NCBI GenBank assembly: GCA_950295325.1
Contig: OX485806.1
Location: 9,734,001-9,798,000, forward strand
From: Polytrichum commune
Lineage: Eukaryota; Streptophyta; Polytrichopsida; Polytrichales; Polytrichaceae
Reading direction: 5' to 3'
Length of the DNA stretch: 64,000 nucleotides
Position 1 is the first letter of the stretch; each line of letters begins with the position of its first letter. The position numbers were made by a program, and so were the translations under genes. The notes below the pieces were generated by a model. It did no database searches, was not told the DNA's origin, and worked only from the letters and a program-made list of their open reading frames with translations. Of the stretch, positions 43,101 through 55,559 are shown piece by piece.

Positions 43101-46100
43101 GACCGAAACCGTCCAGCATGCTCATCATCTGCAAGAGACTGTTTGGACTTGGATAAAGGCGGTTTTTTACTCGCTTGTCCACTTTTCTCTCCACCCTTCT
43201 CTACTTGGATCTTTCTATCCCTCCGAGTCTTTGGTGGATCAAGTGTCGTTGACTCTTTCAGAGAGTGCGCGGTGTTTTTCTCGGCACTTGGGACGGTCAT
43301 TGAATTCTCAGATTTCCTGCCATCTTTGTCCATCATGGCACGACGCTTTGAGGTCGTTTTATACACTCGTGCGTAATCAGACTCAACATAGCTATCAGCA
43401 AAAGCCCTGACAAGACAATCCAAGAACAGCACACTTATTTAGTTCCCAAGTACGGCTCAAGTATGACTGAATCCTCAACAACAAAGATTTGGAAGCTGGA
43501 CAATTCACAAATGTATGGTACCAGCAATTCAATACTCCAGCAACACCTGTAGTGGACTACACAAATGTGGAGATACTGTTGCAAGTTCAGTGACAACTTT
43601 CACACAAACATTGCAAGAACTTACACTAGGATTTCATTACACTAAACATCTAACTTAGTGTGGCATTGAAATTGGTGTGCCATGATCATTAAAGTGGTCA
43701 TTGTGACTTGTGATGTAGCACGAAGTGTCAAGTGTCATCCTCTCTAATTGCCACCCAGTGATTGCAAGACAATGCATGTGAGTTGATAAATACTGTGGGC
43801 CGCACTAAATCAGATGTTTAATGTAGTGACAAATTTCACAAGGCAAAACCACAACTCCAGCAAGATATGTAGCCCTATCTCATCAACTATGTCAGAACAA
43901 GCCCTGATTGACAGTCTCATTAACAAAAGACCCTCAAGTTTGCAGTTTGAGCGCAGAGTACAGCATAACTAACCTATAAATGTTGCTCTTTCGCTGAGCA
44001 CGCTGAGGTGGTAAACTTCCCTGGCTGGTGATTTCGGGTTCCTGCTTCGCAGCATCCTTCTCTTTCTTCGCAGTTTCCTTCAAGGCGGAAGCTGCCTCCT
44101 TCCCGCTGCCTCCAACATTACCTTTGCCTTTACCACTTGGGGCACGTCGTTTCTTCACAGGTGGAGCCAATTCATCAACTTGCTCAACTTTAGGTTTCTT
44201 TGATTTTAAAATATCTTTGTCTGACTCTGATACAGCTCCAGATTTCCGCTTTACCTTGTGAGGAGGGGACATTTCTGGTGCCACAGTAATCGCCTTCTCT
44301 TGCCCTGAGCTTGAACTACTTCTTGGTGCCTTTGTCATAATAATTTTCTTACTCGAAGCTGCATTAACCAAACATACTGGGATGTATTAAAATATATACA
44401 TATATATAAATAAAAAGCTTGCAGGGAAATAAAGAACACCTAATGTTGACCCACTCACATGACCCCATGAAGGCAAAGTAACATCTCATATCACTCTAGA
44501 GTAAAGTGTTATTTAGTGACTGTTACTACGTTACAATGTACATATCCTCTGAAAAGAAAGGGACTCATCTTCCACAAGGAATGGGAGGAATCCTGAACAA
44601 AGTTTAACAACATGGCATCCTTCAACAAAACGACATGCATAAATCTTCATTACACTCCTTGTGGGTAGTCCAATGAAAAACACAACTAAGCCATATTCTG
44701 TTAATCTGGCAAAGGACAGAATCACAAAACAGCTCTGTGTAATATAATAAGAGCAATAGGAGAAACCTTGAGATGTAGCAGAATTTTTTGAAGGCTCCCG
44801 CTTTTCATTCTTGACCCCAGCTTTGCCAACATCCTCCCATGATTTACTCTCAGCAAGAGGTTTTGAATCTGAAGTAGCCAACCTTGTCCTCTGCAGTTTA
44901 CTTTTCAGAACTTTTGGTTTACTGTTCTCCTGCTTATCCTCAGTGTCTGGAACCTTTCGTTTCAGGACTTTCACTCCACCTCCCTCTGTCTTCTTCTGTG
45001 AGGCCAAACGTTTCTTTTTGAACCACTGTGCAATATCTTGGGCCTTTGGCTTCCTCTTGTTAGCTTCTGTGTTCCCCTTTAAGTTCCTGCTTGCCTGCAA
45101 TCCATCAAGTGATTAATACGAGGACCTCCAACCTAAAGATACACATATCTATACAAATGCAGCCTGTCAGTATGGTTTTTACACTTTGTGAAAATTATTG
45201 CCTCCTTTGAAAGAAGACAATGTACGGCAGGCTTTGGATGCTAGGTTCATCATGCCTGAATTTTTGAAAGGTTCAAGCTCAAGACATACTTTTGAACTAC
45301 ATGAACAAAAGTCCTATCACAACTATCTCCAAAATATGAATTACAGCTATCAATCAAACCCTTGAACCTATATTTGACAACCTATATTGTAGAGCCTCAA
45401 CCTTCATATGCTTCATCAAAGTCACTCTAGTCTCCTAGACAAAGAAAGCTATGGTCAAATCAAACCTCATGCATGATGGTTATCTAAGAACCAGATCCCC
45501 CACCACATACCGCTGTATAGTTTACCTGAATTTCCTTCATTTCAGGGAAATTGAGAGTGGACATAGAGCCCAAATCTAAGGCTTTCTGGTCACGTGCACG
45601 CGCTGCCTCCAACATCGAGTTGTACATACCTACGTACACTTTCTTCCTCATGCTCCGGTCATAAATAGTGGCTTCGAACCTCCCTGACTGCGACTTACGC
45701 ACCCCTGTTAATCGAAACTCTGGATCACCGTTCCCAAGCTCTAATAACTGTTTTTTCTCCTCCTCATTCAACTCTGCGGCAACAAATGGCTCTGCAACAA
45801 ATCCGGGTTTTTGCTGCCTCACATTCTTTCCATCAACCGACTTTCCTTTTGGCAGTAAACAATCCTCTTCCATTTTCACCCTGAACCCTGTCATAACATC
45901 CAATCCCAGTTCCGTGTCAGTGGGGCCATCTGACTCTTCTTCATCTGGGTCAACTAAATCTGACCCAGCCACTGGCAACGCTAAATCCTTCACTTGTATT
46001 TTCTGGTTCTTTTTGCCAGGTTTTTCAGGCCCTTCTTCCTCTTCTATCTCCATCCCTTCCTGGCTGATTGCAAAATTGCTCAACAAAAGCAGGCGATCTG

Positions 46101-49100
46101 GTCCTGATGCCTCCCGGCCTAGCCTTGATGCTGACCAACTCGGTCGAATCAAGTCATCCTTCTTGGGACTTGCATCCTGGTTGGAAACATCTTTGTGAGA
46201 TTGTTTCCGATTCAATCGTTCCTTCGAAAGAGTGCCTGCACTTCTGGAATGATTACTCAAAACCCGTTGTTGAGACGCTTCAGGTACAGCAGCAGCAGCT
46301 ACAGATTTCTCATCCTGTGGATTTACCTTACTGCCGGTTTCAAAACCACCTAACAGATTCAGAGTCTCCACAGGATTTCCAGAAGATTCCACTTTTGTTC
46401 GAACCCCAATTGAGTTGCTGCCATCTGTTGCTGGCAAGGATGACTGAACAATCCCAAGTGTCACCACTTCAGGTTCATCATCTTTCTTTTTCATGGTTAA
46501 TGGCTGGCGTTTCTTCAGTCCAGGACTGTCGTTCAGAAAATCCTCCTCCATGGAATTCGATGATGACCCCACAGCAAAGGGCGAGCTATTAATTCCAAAG
46601 TCAAATTCAGACCCTTGAACAAAGTTGGTGACTGCACTCTTTCCCCGAAAGATCCTTGCAGCATCATCATAGGCCCGGGCAGCTGCCTCCTCGGTCGTGA
46701 ATGTTCCTAGCCATAATCTCTTGCCCTCAGGCGTTCGAATCTCAGCCCCGTATGCTCCCCATGGGCGCTTCCGGACCCCCACAAACCTCGAGAAGAACAC
46801 CCTTCGCCCCTGCATAATTTTAACATTCCAACTTTGTACAGTCAGTTCATTTTCCAGTTCATTCATTCATCGCACCTGGAACACTATGGCTTCCCTGCAC
46901 CTTTCTTAGTTTAGAAGAAATCCCACACTGTTTCTTGATGTGAATTACCTAATAATCAAACCAATATTTCCCAGTACAACTACATAACATTCTTAAGTCG
47001 CCTATTTAGGTTCCAATGAATATGGAGTAATTTTTAGGTACTCCAGATAACCTAAGAATAATTCTATTGAGGACACACCTTAAATTGAATCCTGGTAGCT
47101 GGAAGAACCCTAAGTGTCCAAAGATAGGCAACAATGAGGTGTCGACTAATGCCACTTGACTATGCTTGGCATTCATCCATGTACTCAAGGACCTTGATTC
47201 TTGGAAATATAGAATGTAAAGAGAATTTTCTTACAAATTTTTCTTACGTAAAATGCTCTCTAAAATCTCCAATATGTCAAACTTAAAAACAAGATAGTGG
47301 CAGAAGTCAAGCACACACAATTGCCAGATTACAATAATGTAGTGACAAGCACAAGAGGTAAATAATTCACTTTGAGAAATCAGTACCTGGCCTCGACCCA
47401 TGGAGGAACTGTCTCTTGGAGTCTGAACCTTTGACTTTCGTTTGATAGCCAACCCAGGAATTGCACGTGGTTCCCGAGGCCCACACCGCACTCCCATAGT
47501 GGCCATATCCAATCCTCCAAAATCAATAGTAGGAAGAATACTCAGCTGCTCATATGACCTTTTCCCATTCACCACACCAGAAATGTGCTGCAGACTGCAG
47601 GCCAACCCAACTCTGTTAAGATCTATTGGACCAATATCCACCAAGCATGAAACACTTGGTGCACCCAGTGCTCCTAGTCGCTTCATAGGTCCTCCATTGA
47701 TATAAACCTGACTACTGGGAATATTTGAACGGCACAATTTGTCATGAAGTGGACTTCCACTACGGTGCACTCCTCGAACCCCTCCAGTTGACCCATTATC
47801 CATACCAGCTTTACTTCCAATCGTGGGCCCAGTGTATGGAAGAGAGATGCCGTGACTGCTGAGGCGATTACCCAACTGGGCACGGAAGTGCTCTAACTCG
47901 TCAGCAACCTTAGTGGCAGCCGACCCAAATTTCACTTGAGTATTTCCCATCAAAGTGGGTTCTTGATGCCCACATCCTGTCATCCGGCAACTACTAGACT
48001 CTAGGTTACACTCCAAGCAGATTTTATTGCTTAATCCAATAGTGCTCCCAAAGCTTCGGCCATCATCCTTCAACTGTGAGCATCCTGCCAAGGACAAGCA
48101 AAACCTACATTACTAAACCTACAATGTAACCCATACCTGAAAAAAATAAGCAATACGAAATTTAGCCACAGCCATAAGAATTATCCTCTAACTCAACATG
48201 ACTTTTAAGTTGGGAGTTGGTTGTTTTGCATACAACCCCTTCCATGTTTGGTAAGTTTTTGGTTGCAAAAGAACTAATGAATAATTATATGGGACCACCT
48301 CCCAACAAACAGTCCCATTAAGTTGAAGGATAACTCTATTGTCCAGAGCATGTCACACATAATGTGAGCAATATTGTCATTATATCGGCCCATGCTTAGA
48401 GCAGTTGGCAGTGAAACATTACTTGCAGTGTAAACCTGCAGCTAACAACTAGGTAGCCTTCACACCCCACAACAGCTGAAGAAGCTAAGATACAGTATTA
48501 TAAAAATAAGAAGTCTTTTCCACCGGTAATTGTCTAGTCCATTCTGATTCGAAGTATAGAACATCTGGTCCTTGATATCCTGCTACCCAAGTCTATCACG
48601 GAACTGCAGGATTTTAATATAAGGATTTTGGAAGAAGGGTTGAGCAGATATGAATCTTAGATGACAGAAATGCACCTCCATAGCAATGATCCTAAATGTC
48701 ATGGCAAAAGTATCCTCTTTTCCTATGCACATATTTTTCAAACTACTCTCACAAGAGCTGCTCTTGGCTAGCTTTCTGAGTAATGGACATTATTGCAATT
48801 CCAAAGGACTGATACTCCCTAAATGTGATTGGAGTCCGAAGTTGAATATCATAACCCTGGATACAATCAGAGTGGGAGAGTGGCCAACCTGGAGTTCGCC
48901 TTGTTGCTGATTTTGTGCTGAAGGAACCACCCTCCACAAGCTTGATATCACTGTGAATCTGTCCAGCCATCTTTTTTGCACTTGCAGACCTTTGAAAGAT
49001 GGGCATGCTAAATTCATCCTTCACTATCAAATTTTCGGGCATCGATACAGCCAGTGATGGCTGGTTGATGATCACAGGAGCCCATAGCTTCGGGGGTAAA

Positions 49101-50383
49101 ACAACCTCCATCTCATGTGCAACAGCAGCAGCTAGAATAAGTACCGAGAATTCCCCAAGTTGAGGGTGCTCCATGATTTGCTGGTTTTTCAAAGTAAGGG
49201 GATTTACAGTGAATCCTTTTCGTTGTTTGTGCATTTGACAATATCTGGAAGGCCAACAGCCACAGCTTATTAAAAAGGGGATTTCTCCAAGACACATGAC
49301 ATATCCAAATTGAGCTCTGATGTTCTAGGCAAATGACACACAAGGCCTACAGCTAGCAACTCTTGGTGTACATGAGCAACAAAACAGAATGAAAGGACAC
49401 ATCCAAAAAAAATTATTGTGCCAAAGACAGCAACACAATAGTAACAACAAATGGACAGTATGGAGGAACAGTCAAAACACATACTTGGTGTTCTCAGACT
49501 TGAGAAAGACAGGAAAGCGACACCGATCACGGGTCGGAAACTCCACAAAGTCACACTGCTTATACGGTGCCGAAGGATCCTCAAGAATATGCCAAAGACA
49601 GAATTTGTACATGTGGCCCGAATCCTGCAGACAGTATTGAGAGCAACTCTGCCTCGAGGAATGGCATATATGGCCCGATCGCACCTTTGCAGTGAGTCCA
49701 TTATTACCTGGAGGAGGCCTTGACAGATGTCGTGGCACATTTGTAGGAGGTGGCAAGGGGACTAACCCTCCTCCCACACCAGGTGTCAAATTAGAGGGAG
49801 CAGCTGGAATTCTTCGTTGACCAGCAGCTGTCAATGGTAGTCCTGGTGAGTAAAGAGAGAGATTGGTGGTTAGGGGTGATAGACCAGGGGCCGGAATGCG
49901 GATTCCTGTCGCAGGAGCCAAAAGGGTAGAGGATAATGTCATTAAATTAGAAGAAGGTGGTGGTAGCGACCGATAAGCCACAGGGAGTGTTCCAAGAAGA
50001 GGAGGTTTTATTTCAGGTCTACTAGACTCATTGGGAACTATTACTCTCTGCCCTGGGACAACAGCAGTGGCAATTTGTGTGGGCAATGGTGTGCTTGGAA
50101 ACTCCAGTATTTTTTGACCAGCCAATACTGGAGCCCCCACACCTGAGTGAACTTTTTGTCGCCACACGGCTGTCCTTGCACGAGAAGGCTGAACTGGACT
50201 GCTACTGGCAGAACTGCTAGAAGCCAAATTTCCTACTCCTTCACATTTCGCCTTCGAATCAAGCTCTGCCAGTTCCAACTTGGAAATAAGTGGCTGGGGA
50301 GATTTGTCACTTTCATGGCCAGGGAGATTTATGGCGCTGTCGCTTGCCTCATGTTGAGCTTCAATCTCAATGTGGTCCTCCAT
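40174..50383 (-). CDS. Predicted zf-C3Hc3H plus multi-AP2 protein (five AP2 domains), possibly two adjacent genes
   Basis: Minus-strand exons 50383-49485, 49244-48931 (3' end uncertain), 48084-47387, 46809-45526, 45094-44767, 44358-43974, 43406-42254, 41865-41662 and 41205-40174 can be read in one phase as about 2098 residues. The N-terminal 299 residues are Pro/Ser-rich and end in a zf-C3Hc3H domain (about 234-315), as in KANSL2/INO80D chromatin subunits. Then come one ERF-type AP2 domain (about 645-700), a second (1005-1062), Lys-rich nuclear-type linkers ([21 protein letters not shown]), a third (1423-1482), a degenerate one, a fourth spanning an intron, and a fifth (1797-1854). Phases from 48084 onward fit exactly. 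The weak link is 49244 to 48084: without that splice the frame stops at 48749, giving a 464-residue C3Hc3H protein, and the AP2 part would be a second gene starting within exon 48084-47387. Likely nuclear DNA- or chromatin-binding protein. Confidence 0.75.
40906..41079 (-). other. AP2 domain 5, divergent
   Basis: Reads [19 protein letters not shown], then [17 protein letters not shown] and GAKLNFPE. It resembles domain 4 most. The exon's acidic lead-in ([16 protein letters not shown]) nearly repeats one in the preceding exon. Confidence 0.85.
41291..41600. mobile_element. Family A foldback MITE, copy 5 (intron of the AP2 gene)
   Basis: Contains 'TTTGCATACAAAATCA', 'GTGGTGCATCCTTGGAGGTA', 'CACTACCTCCGAGCATGCAC' and ends 'GAGTTAAGGATAACTCTA'. 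The left end is worn. Confidence 0.7.
41815..42379 (-). other. AP2 domain 4, split by an intron
   Basis: Exon part 42379-42254 reads [18 protein letters not shown], then [17 protein letters not shown]. The next exon (from 41865) completes it with [14 protein letters not shown]. The intron falls after DQ in phase 0; the other four AP2 domains have no intron there. Confidence 0.85.
42692..42835 (-). other. Degenerate sixth AP2-like repeat
   Basis: Reads [15 protein letters not shown], then [20 protein letters not shown]. It aligns with the [10 protein letters not shown] and [18 protein letters not shown] parts of domain 2 but lacks the first strand and the LNFPE end. Confidence 0.55.
42869..43048 (-). 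other. AP2 domain 3, divergent
   Basis: Reads [19 protein letters not shown], then [20 protein letters not shown] and SAPLNFPES. Complete AP2 layout with SGRFKAKI in place of the ERF strand 2. Confidence 0.87.
43640..43828. mobile_element. CACTA-like MITE, about 189 bp (intron of the AP2 gene)
   Basis: Left CACTAAACATCTAACTTAGTG is mirrored by CACTAAATCAGATGTTTAATG then TAGTG on the right. Related to the copy at 39728-39941. Confidence 0.7.
45541..45714 (-). other. AP2 domain 2, divergent
   Basis: Reads [19 protein letters not shown], then [17 protein letters not shown] and STLNFPE. It keeps the GVR start, three-strand spacing, GMY turn and LNFPE end, but not the RPWG and AEIR residues of ERFs. 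Confidence 0.85.
46621..46788 (-). other. AP2 domain 1, ERF type
   Basis: Reads [18 protein letters not shown], then [18 protein letters not shown] and RGKSAVTNF: the full YRG and RAYD elements of plant ERF domains. The only one of the five with a normal ERF sequence. Confidence 0.93.
48177..48338. mobile_element. Family A foldback MITE, copy 6, internally deleted
   Basis: Keeps both ends ('AGAATTATCCTCTAACTCAA' and 'AAGGATAACTCT') and the 'GGGAGTTGGTTGTTTTGCAT' arm but has lost the central ~200 bp. It lies in the intron that decides whether the C3Hc3H and AP2 parts are one gene. Confidence 0.75.
49215..49684 (-). other. zf-C3Hc3H domain (KANSL2/INO80D type), split by an intron
   Basis: The frame 49684-49485 gives C/H ligands in [30 protein letters not shown] and RDRCRFPVF. 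The last ligands (KYCQMH) come from 49244 onward, joined through a consensus GTATGT donor at 49484. Spacing matches the family: C..H, an ILEDP-AP-KQC core, then C and C..H. Confidence 0.8.
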
Positions 50384-53300
50384 GTTTTGCTGCTTCACCT
50401 GCAAACTGCAGAGGTAGTGCTCATATTTTAGTTTAACAAGAGCAATCTAAAAGTCATTGTCACCACAAAAGAGAGACTTTTGCCCTCACCATCCATATGT
50501 CTAAGACCAGATACTCTTGATCATTGAGAAAGCAGCATCAAACAGTATTCTCAACACAATCATCCTGCTGCAAGTAACAGGTAAGGGAACTCTTACTGAC
50601 CCTCACTCTAAGATTCACTTTCAAAGGGAGGAATTACAGAGACACAAGAGAATGCACCATGTAGTTTGATGGCAAAGGGTGGAAGAGATGACTGGAACCA
50701 TTTCACAGGCTTTTGACATGAATGGAAGTGTACATACTATATCACATGCAACACAGAGACCCTCCAGCAACGCTGATGCATGTTTGGTATTCATGCAGAA
50801 TACTCCGATGGAAAATTTCTGTTCTCTTCACTGTGAAACAACTCTTCTGCCTATATGTAAAGGGGAGACAATCGTAATGGTTTCTTGAAGCTTTCTTTAT
50901 TTGAGGCTCTTTCTGAAAAATAATCACTGGTTTTGTATTTCACGCCACTTTCTTGTCTCATCCTGGCACTTGATTTTACGACTAGATGAGGATCATACAC
51001 TGGGGGAAAAGATAGAAGGCTTTTTTTTCCTTTTTGTTGAGGCTCTTCATGATCTCAACCTTGTCCCCTCCATACAGAAACCCTTCAGATCTTTACACCC
51101 ACTAAAGTCCAAATGGAAGTTGATGACAACTGACTTGATTGATATGGTTATTTTTTATTGTAGTTTTTAGAGTCAGAGATTAGTATGTCGATTTGGTGAC
51201 AGAGGATTCAAAACTTTGAAGGAGCAAGTTTTTAGTTGAAGTGGCAAACATGCACTTGCCACCATCCTGCAGTAGTGGTAATTGTTACTTGCAGTATTTG
51301 AAAAAACAAACAACTAGGCACAACATAAATTAGACTGCTCATCAGATCAAGGTACTAATGAGGGAAACATTATTGCACTTTCAGTATGGACCCCAGCCCT
51401 GAGTTCTCAGAAATCACTGCCAACTAATGCCAACAATTGACAAAGCCCCACACCATTGAGGATGACTTCTTCCACTGGCCGTTAAGTTCATAAGAAAACT
51501 ATGGTGCAATCAATACTTCAAGGTCAGACACTCATGAAACAGATGCATACATGGGCATAGACACCCCACGATGCATATATGCATATTTGTCCCAGATAAT
51601 GCAGATTAAGACTCTAGAATTCAATGCCAGACCAATTTTCTCTCAAACTGTATTTACAAATGAATAAAACCAGACATAAGGAGGTAGATTGCTCCACAGG
51701 AGTGCAATTCTAACATGTACAATTCTCTATCTAAGTGTTGAACTTATCAATTAAACACATGCCTCATTTTCGGACCCCTCTCCAGGGAAGCATCTAGTAC
51801 ATGTAACTGCAATAAGCTCAAAATCAAAGAAGTGTTTTACAGAAAAAGAGAAGTTTAGATAGGTAGGGATGTAAGGATGTACCTCTTGTTCCCCCTTCAC
51901 CTCCAAATCAGGCTTGGTACACCCAAAAGAAGATTTCAACACCAGCCACAGCACAACAAGCTGCCATCCTTTTTTCTTCTGAGTGGCTCTCAACCCGAGG
52001 CCCTTATTACTGCTCAGGACTGTGAACTACTTAATTGTACCTCTCAAATCCTAATACTTCTCCATGCATTTAGACTGTTCCTAGAAGAGGATTCTTGGGC
52101 ATCGTATCCAGAAGATATTCTGCTGCAATCCAGTCAAAGCAGGTCCGCAGTCATGGAAGAGAGGAAGCAATACTTGGAGTTCTCCGTTTCCACTGAGTTA
52201 CATACAAGCCTTTCCTCTTCCAATCTCCAAACCCTAAATGGTTACCATCCCTGATGCCCCATGGCTGCCTATATAGACCAGATTATGCGGATTTGAACTC
52301 TTGTCGATCTCTGAAGGACATCATTTGATCATGATTAAGTGTGATACTGTAGTGCACAGTACCTGAAAGTGCTGGTGACCCATTCTCAATCTAGTGCTTC
52401 CTGTACCCCCATGGATCTCAACACACAAAATGCTCTTTCTCTGTACCCTGTTTCCTGCCTTTCTAGTTTGCAAGACAGCTGGGAGTATGAATAAACAACA
52501 GCATCCCCGAGTGCTGTAGCAACGCCGCTAGATATTGCAAGCCTCTGTAATATTGTCCTCGATATCCACATATATTTTGTGCGTTATGCACCCCTGCCAG
52601 TAGTAATTTTTGTCAAAACTCCTGTTGGCTTTGACCAAAGTGAAAAATGTTCCACAAACATGCAAGTCAAACCAAAATAGCTGTCCTGGTATTCCAAGTT
52701 ATTATGATTCAACCACCCCCTGTTGCAGCTGCACGGATCTCTGAAATTTGTCATGCCAGTTACGACCAGGATTTCCAATGTTTCCAGCTGCAAGGGAAAT
52801 CCAATGAAGCTCCATTTCAATTGGATTCAAGAACTCCACTTCCAATTCAGATAAGCATGTTACGGATCAAGACATTCACTGCCACCCATGTATAGCTTTG
52901 TAGAAGATGAAACTATGCTGACAAAATCCACAAGATGCACTACAGACCTTAGAACACTTGTCTGTACTATCGCTCCTTCATTTCCCATCCACTCTGCAGT
53001 CAACCGCCCAGTTTGCCCCTGTTTTTCCCAAAACCTGTTGAATATCTTCCCATAGTGCTAAAACCTACTCTTCATCCAATCCCATTCGCTCCTCGATGCA
53101 TCTAAGGTCGAAAAACCAGAAACAAACTCCCTTGCCAAGGCACACATGGTGCAATATTGAGTGAGTAAACACTTCCAATCCCACCGTCCACTGATAGAGA
53201 GGAGCTGGCTATCTTGCGCCTAAAACTCCAATTATAGTGATTGCAGCTGTGACATACAACAACAACACAGTCATGATCAATATCCGTCAATTTTACCCTA

Positions 53301-55504
53301 ATGCACAGACACGAGCTGTGTATATTGCAGTAATTATCACTCACAGATAATGCTGCAGCCACAAGACAAATCAAGCCATCATCTACCTCTCCAGTACTCA
53401 TGGTAGAAAAATTCTCAAAAACATGGAACAACATTGTCAGCTTCGACAAAAGGGCATCGTCATCGTGAGTGACTATGTCATCTACTCCAGAGTGTTTTTG
53501 CTTGGACTAGGTCTCCAGAGACCAGATAGAGAGAACACAACCAATCTTATGCGGCAACCTTCACAATATCACAATCTTACAGGACGAGTGGACGCAGCAG
53601 CAAACCACATATTCGAATCGTCATCAACATGTGTACTGTATGTCGTGTCCAGTGCAATCAATCATACATGGCCCATACACCATACTTATGGGACCCGCTT
53701 TTGTTGATGATTTCATTCCGGCCACCTTTTGAAACTGCGGTTCAGAAATAGTAGCTACTACTACTAAAGGAAAGAGTGTAGGCATCCGGGATCTAGCTTT
53801 GTGACATCCATTTCTAGCAACGCTTAGTAATTGTGGTGTTCTCCGCATTCAATCACTAGCGGCGCTGAAATTCAATGTGCAGTTTACCCGGTCGACATAG
53901 CGCCCTGATGAATTGCAGGTCCACAGCACCCAGCTCCTCCATCATCTTCACATAGGCATGATGGGTGCATACAGCCATGTCCAGACATTGCACTACCCTC
54001 GTACCCAAAGGAGGGGGCCGGGGACAACCAAGCAATCAAGTCAGCCCTAACCTTCGAGCTTTTCATCACAAATTGTTGGGACTGGGACTACTGCAGCAGC
54101 AGCCACGTGCACGAAAGCTACAATAGGACTACTGCTGCTGCTGCTCCCTCTTCTTCTTGCTGCAATAGTAATAATAATAATGGGTTTGTCAAAAAGATAC
54201 AGCTGAATTTCCCACTCTGCCATCATCATCACAACGAATTCGGAGATTGACAGGGGCGAGTGTGTTGGTGGGGTGACCCTTTTTTCCTGTCTTGCGGAAT
54301 CTTCGTCGTCAGTGGTAGACTGAGTCCTGGCCAAACGGGAGAGACGATCAAACCACATGGGTGGCACCAATTGGCGACCCATGGAGGGGCCCTACAAGAT
54401 ATATGCATAACCAGAAGAATTCCCGCTCTCGAAAAGAAAGAGGAAAGGAAGGAGGCGGGATCGAAGGAAGGCAGAAAGGGAGGGAGGGATAGAGAAATTT
54501 CAGGATTGTCAACAACGAAGGAGGATTGTTGGAGGAAGAAGAGGAATAGGAATAGGAGGAGATATAGTCGAAGCTGTTATGCTGCTGCAAGCCGGAGGCG
54601 GAGGGAGGGGAAAGGGAAGGGTAGGGTAAACATCCCATTCGGTGTACCTACGGGAGTTCCAAGCGGAAACTGGCTTTCTCGAGATTCGAAGCGGAACAAG
54701 GAAGAGAAGGCTCTCTCTCAGAAGGAAGCGGAGGTCCCGAAACAAACAACCCGGTGGTCATGTATGTCTGTAGTTCCGGGTCCTTGTTTATGGCGTCTAT
54801 CCCAACAACAAGCTATAAGCGCCGCAACAACAACAACAACAACAAGCTGCCGCTCGCCCTTCATGCCAATCGCTTCGACAATATCAACAACAACAACAAT
54901 AACAACAACAAAAGAAAAGAGACCCAAGTCTACCAACTGGACCCAACCAAAAAGGGAGGAGACCCACCCAAGAGTCAAGCCGTCGAACACCACACACACA
55001 CTCATACCCATACCTGAGATGATTACTTACTTACCCAGCTTACCACATAACCCCGAGATTCCTGGAACTAACCAACCACAACACCACCACCACCACCAAA
55101 CAACACCAAAAATCCCCCCGCTCCACACCACACCATAACCACACCATACCAAACCATACCCCGCAGCAGCAGCAACAGCAACAACATAAACATTAACACA
55201 AAGCTAAACTAAACTCGAATATCCTAATAGCTCCCCTGCTCCACTCCACTCACTCCACTCACTCAACTCAACTCCACTCCACTCCCTAGATCCTGCTCCT
55301 CCCCTTGGTTACCTTACCTTAACCCGCAAACCCCTTCACCACTCCCCCGAATCTGCACCAGTCTTGTTTATGCTTCCGATGCTTGTGCTACTCCGCGTCG
55401 CTCTCTTAGAAACCTGGAGCTGGCCCCGTCGCTACGTTAGATCTGGCAAACCTGGGTCCAAGCCCTCCGACTGCCTTCCGCTGCTGCTGGAGACTGATGA
55501 TGAA

Positions 55505-55533
55505 GAGAGAGAGAGAGAAAGAGAGAGAGAAAG
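55505..55533 (+). repeat. GA microsatellite (CT on the minus strand)
   Basis: GAGAGAGAGAGA run with AAAG interruptions, next to the GC-rich stretch. Confidence 0.9.
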
Positions 55534-55559
55534 GCGAAGCGAAGCGAAGAGAGAGACAA

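Noticed and set aside
54260-55138. 292-codon open frame on the + strand
   Set aside because: Made of Lys/Arg/Glu-, Thr- and His-rich low-complexity stretches from purine and CAA/CAC runs; overlaps the probable leader of the minus-strand gene; no domain.
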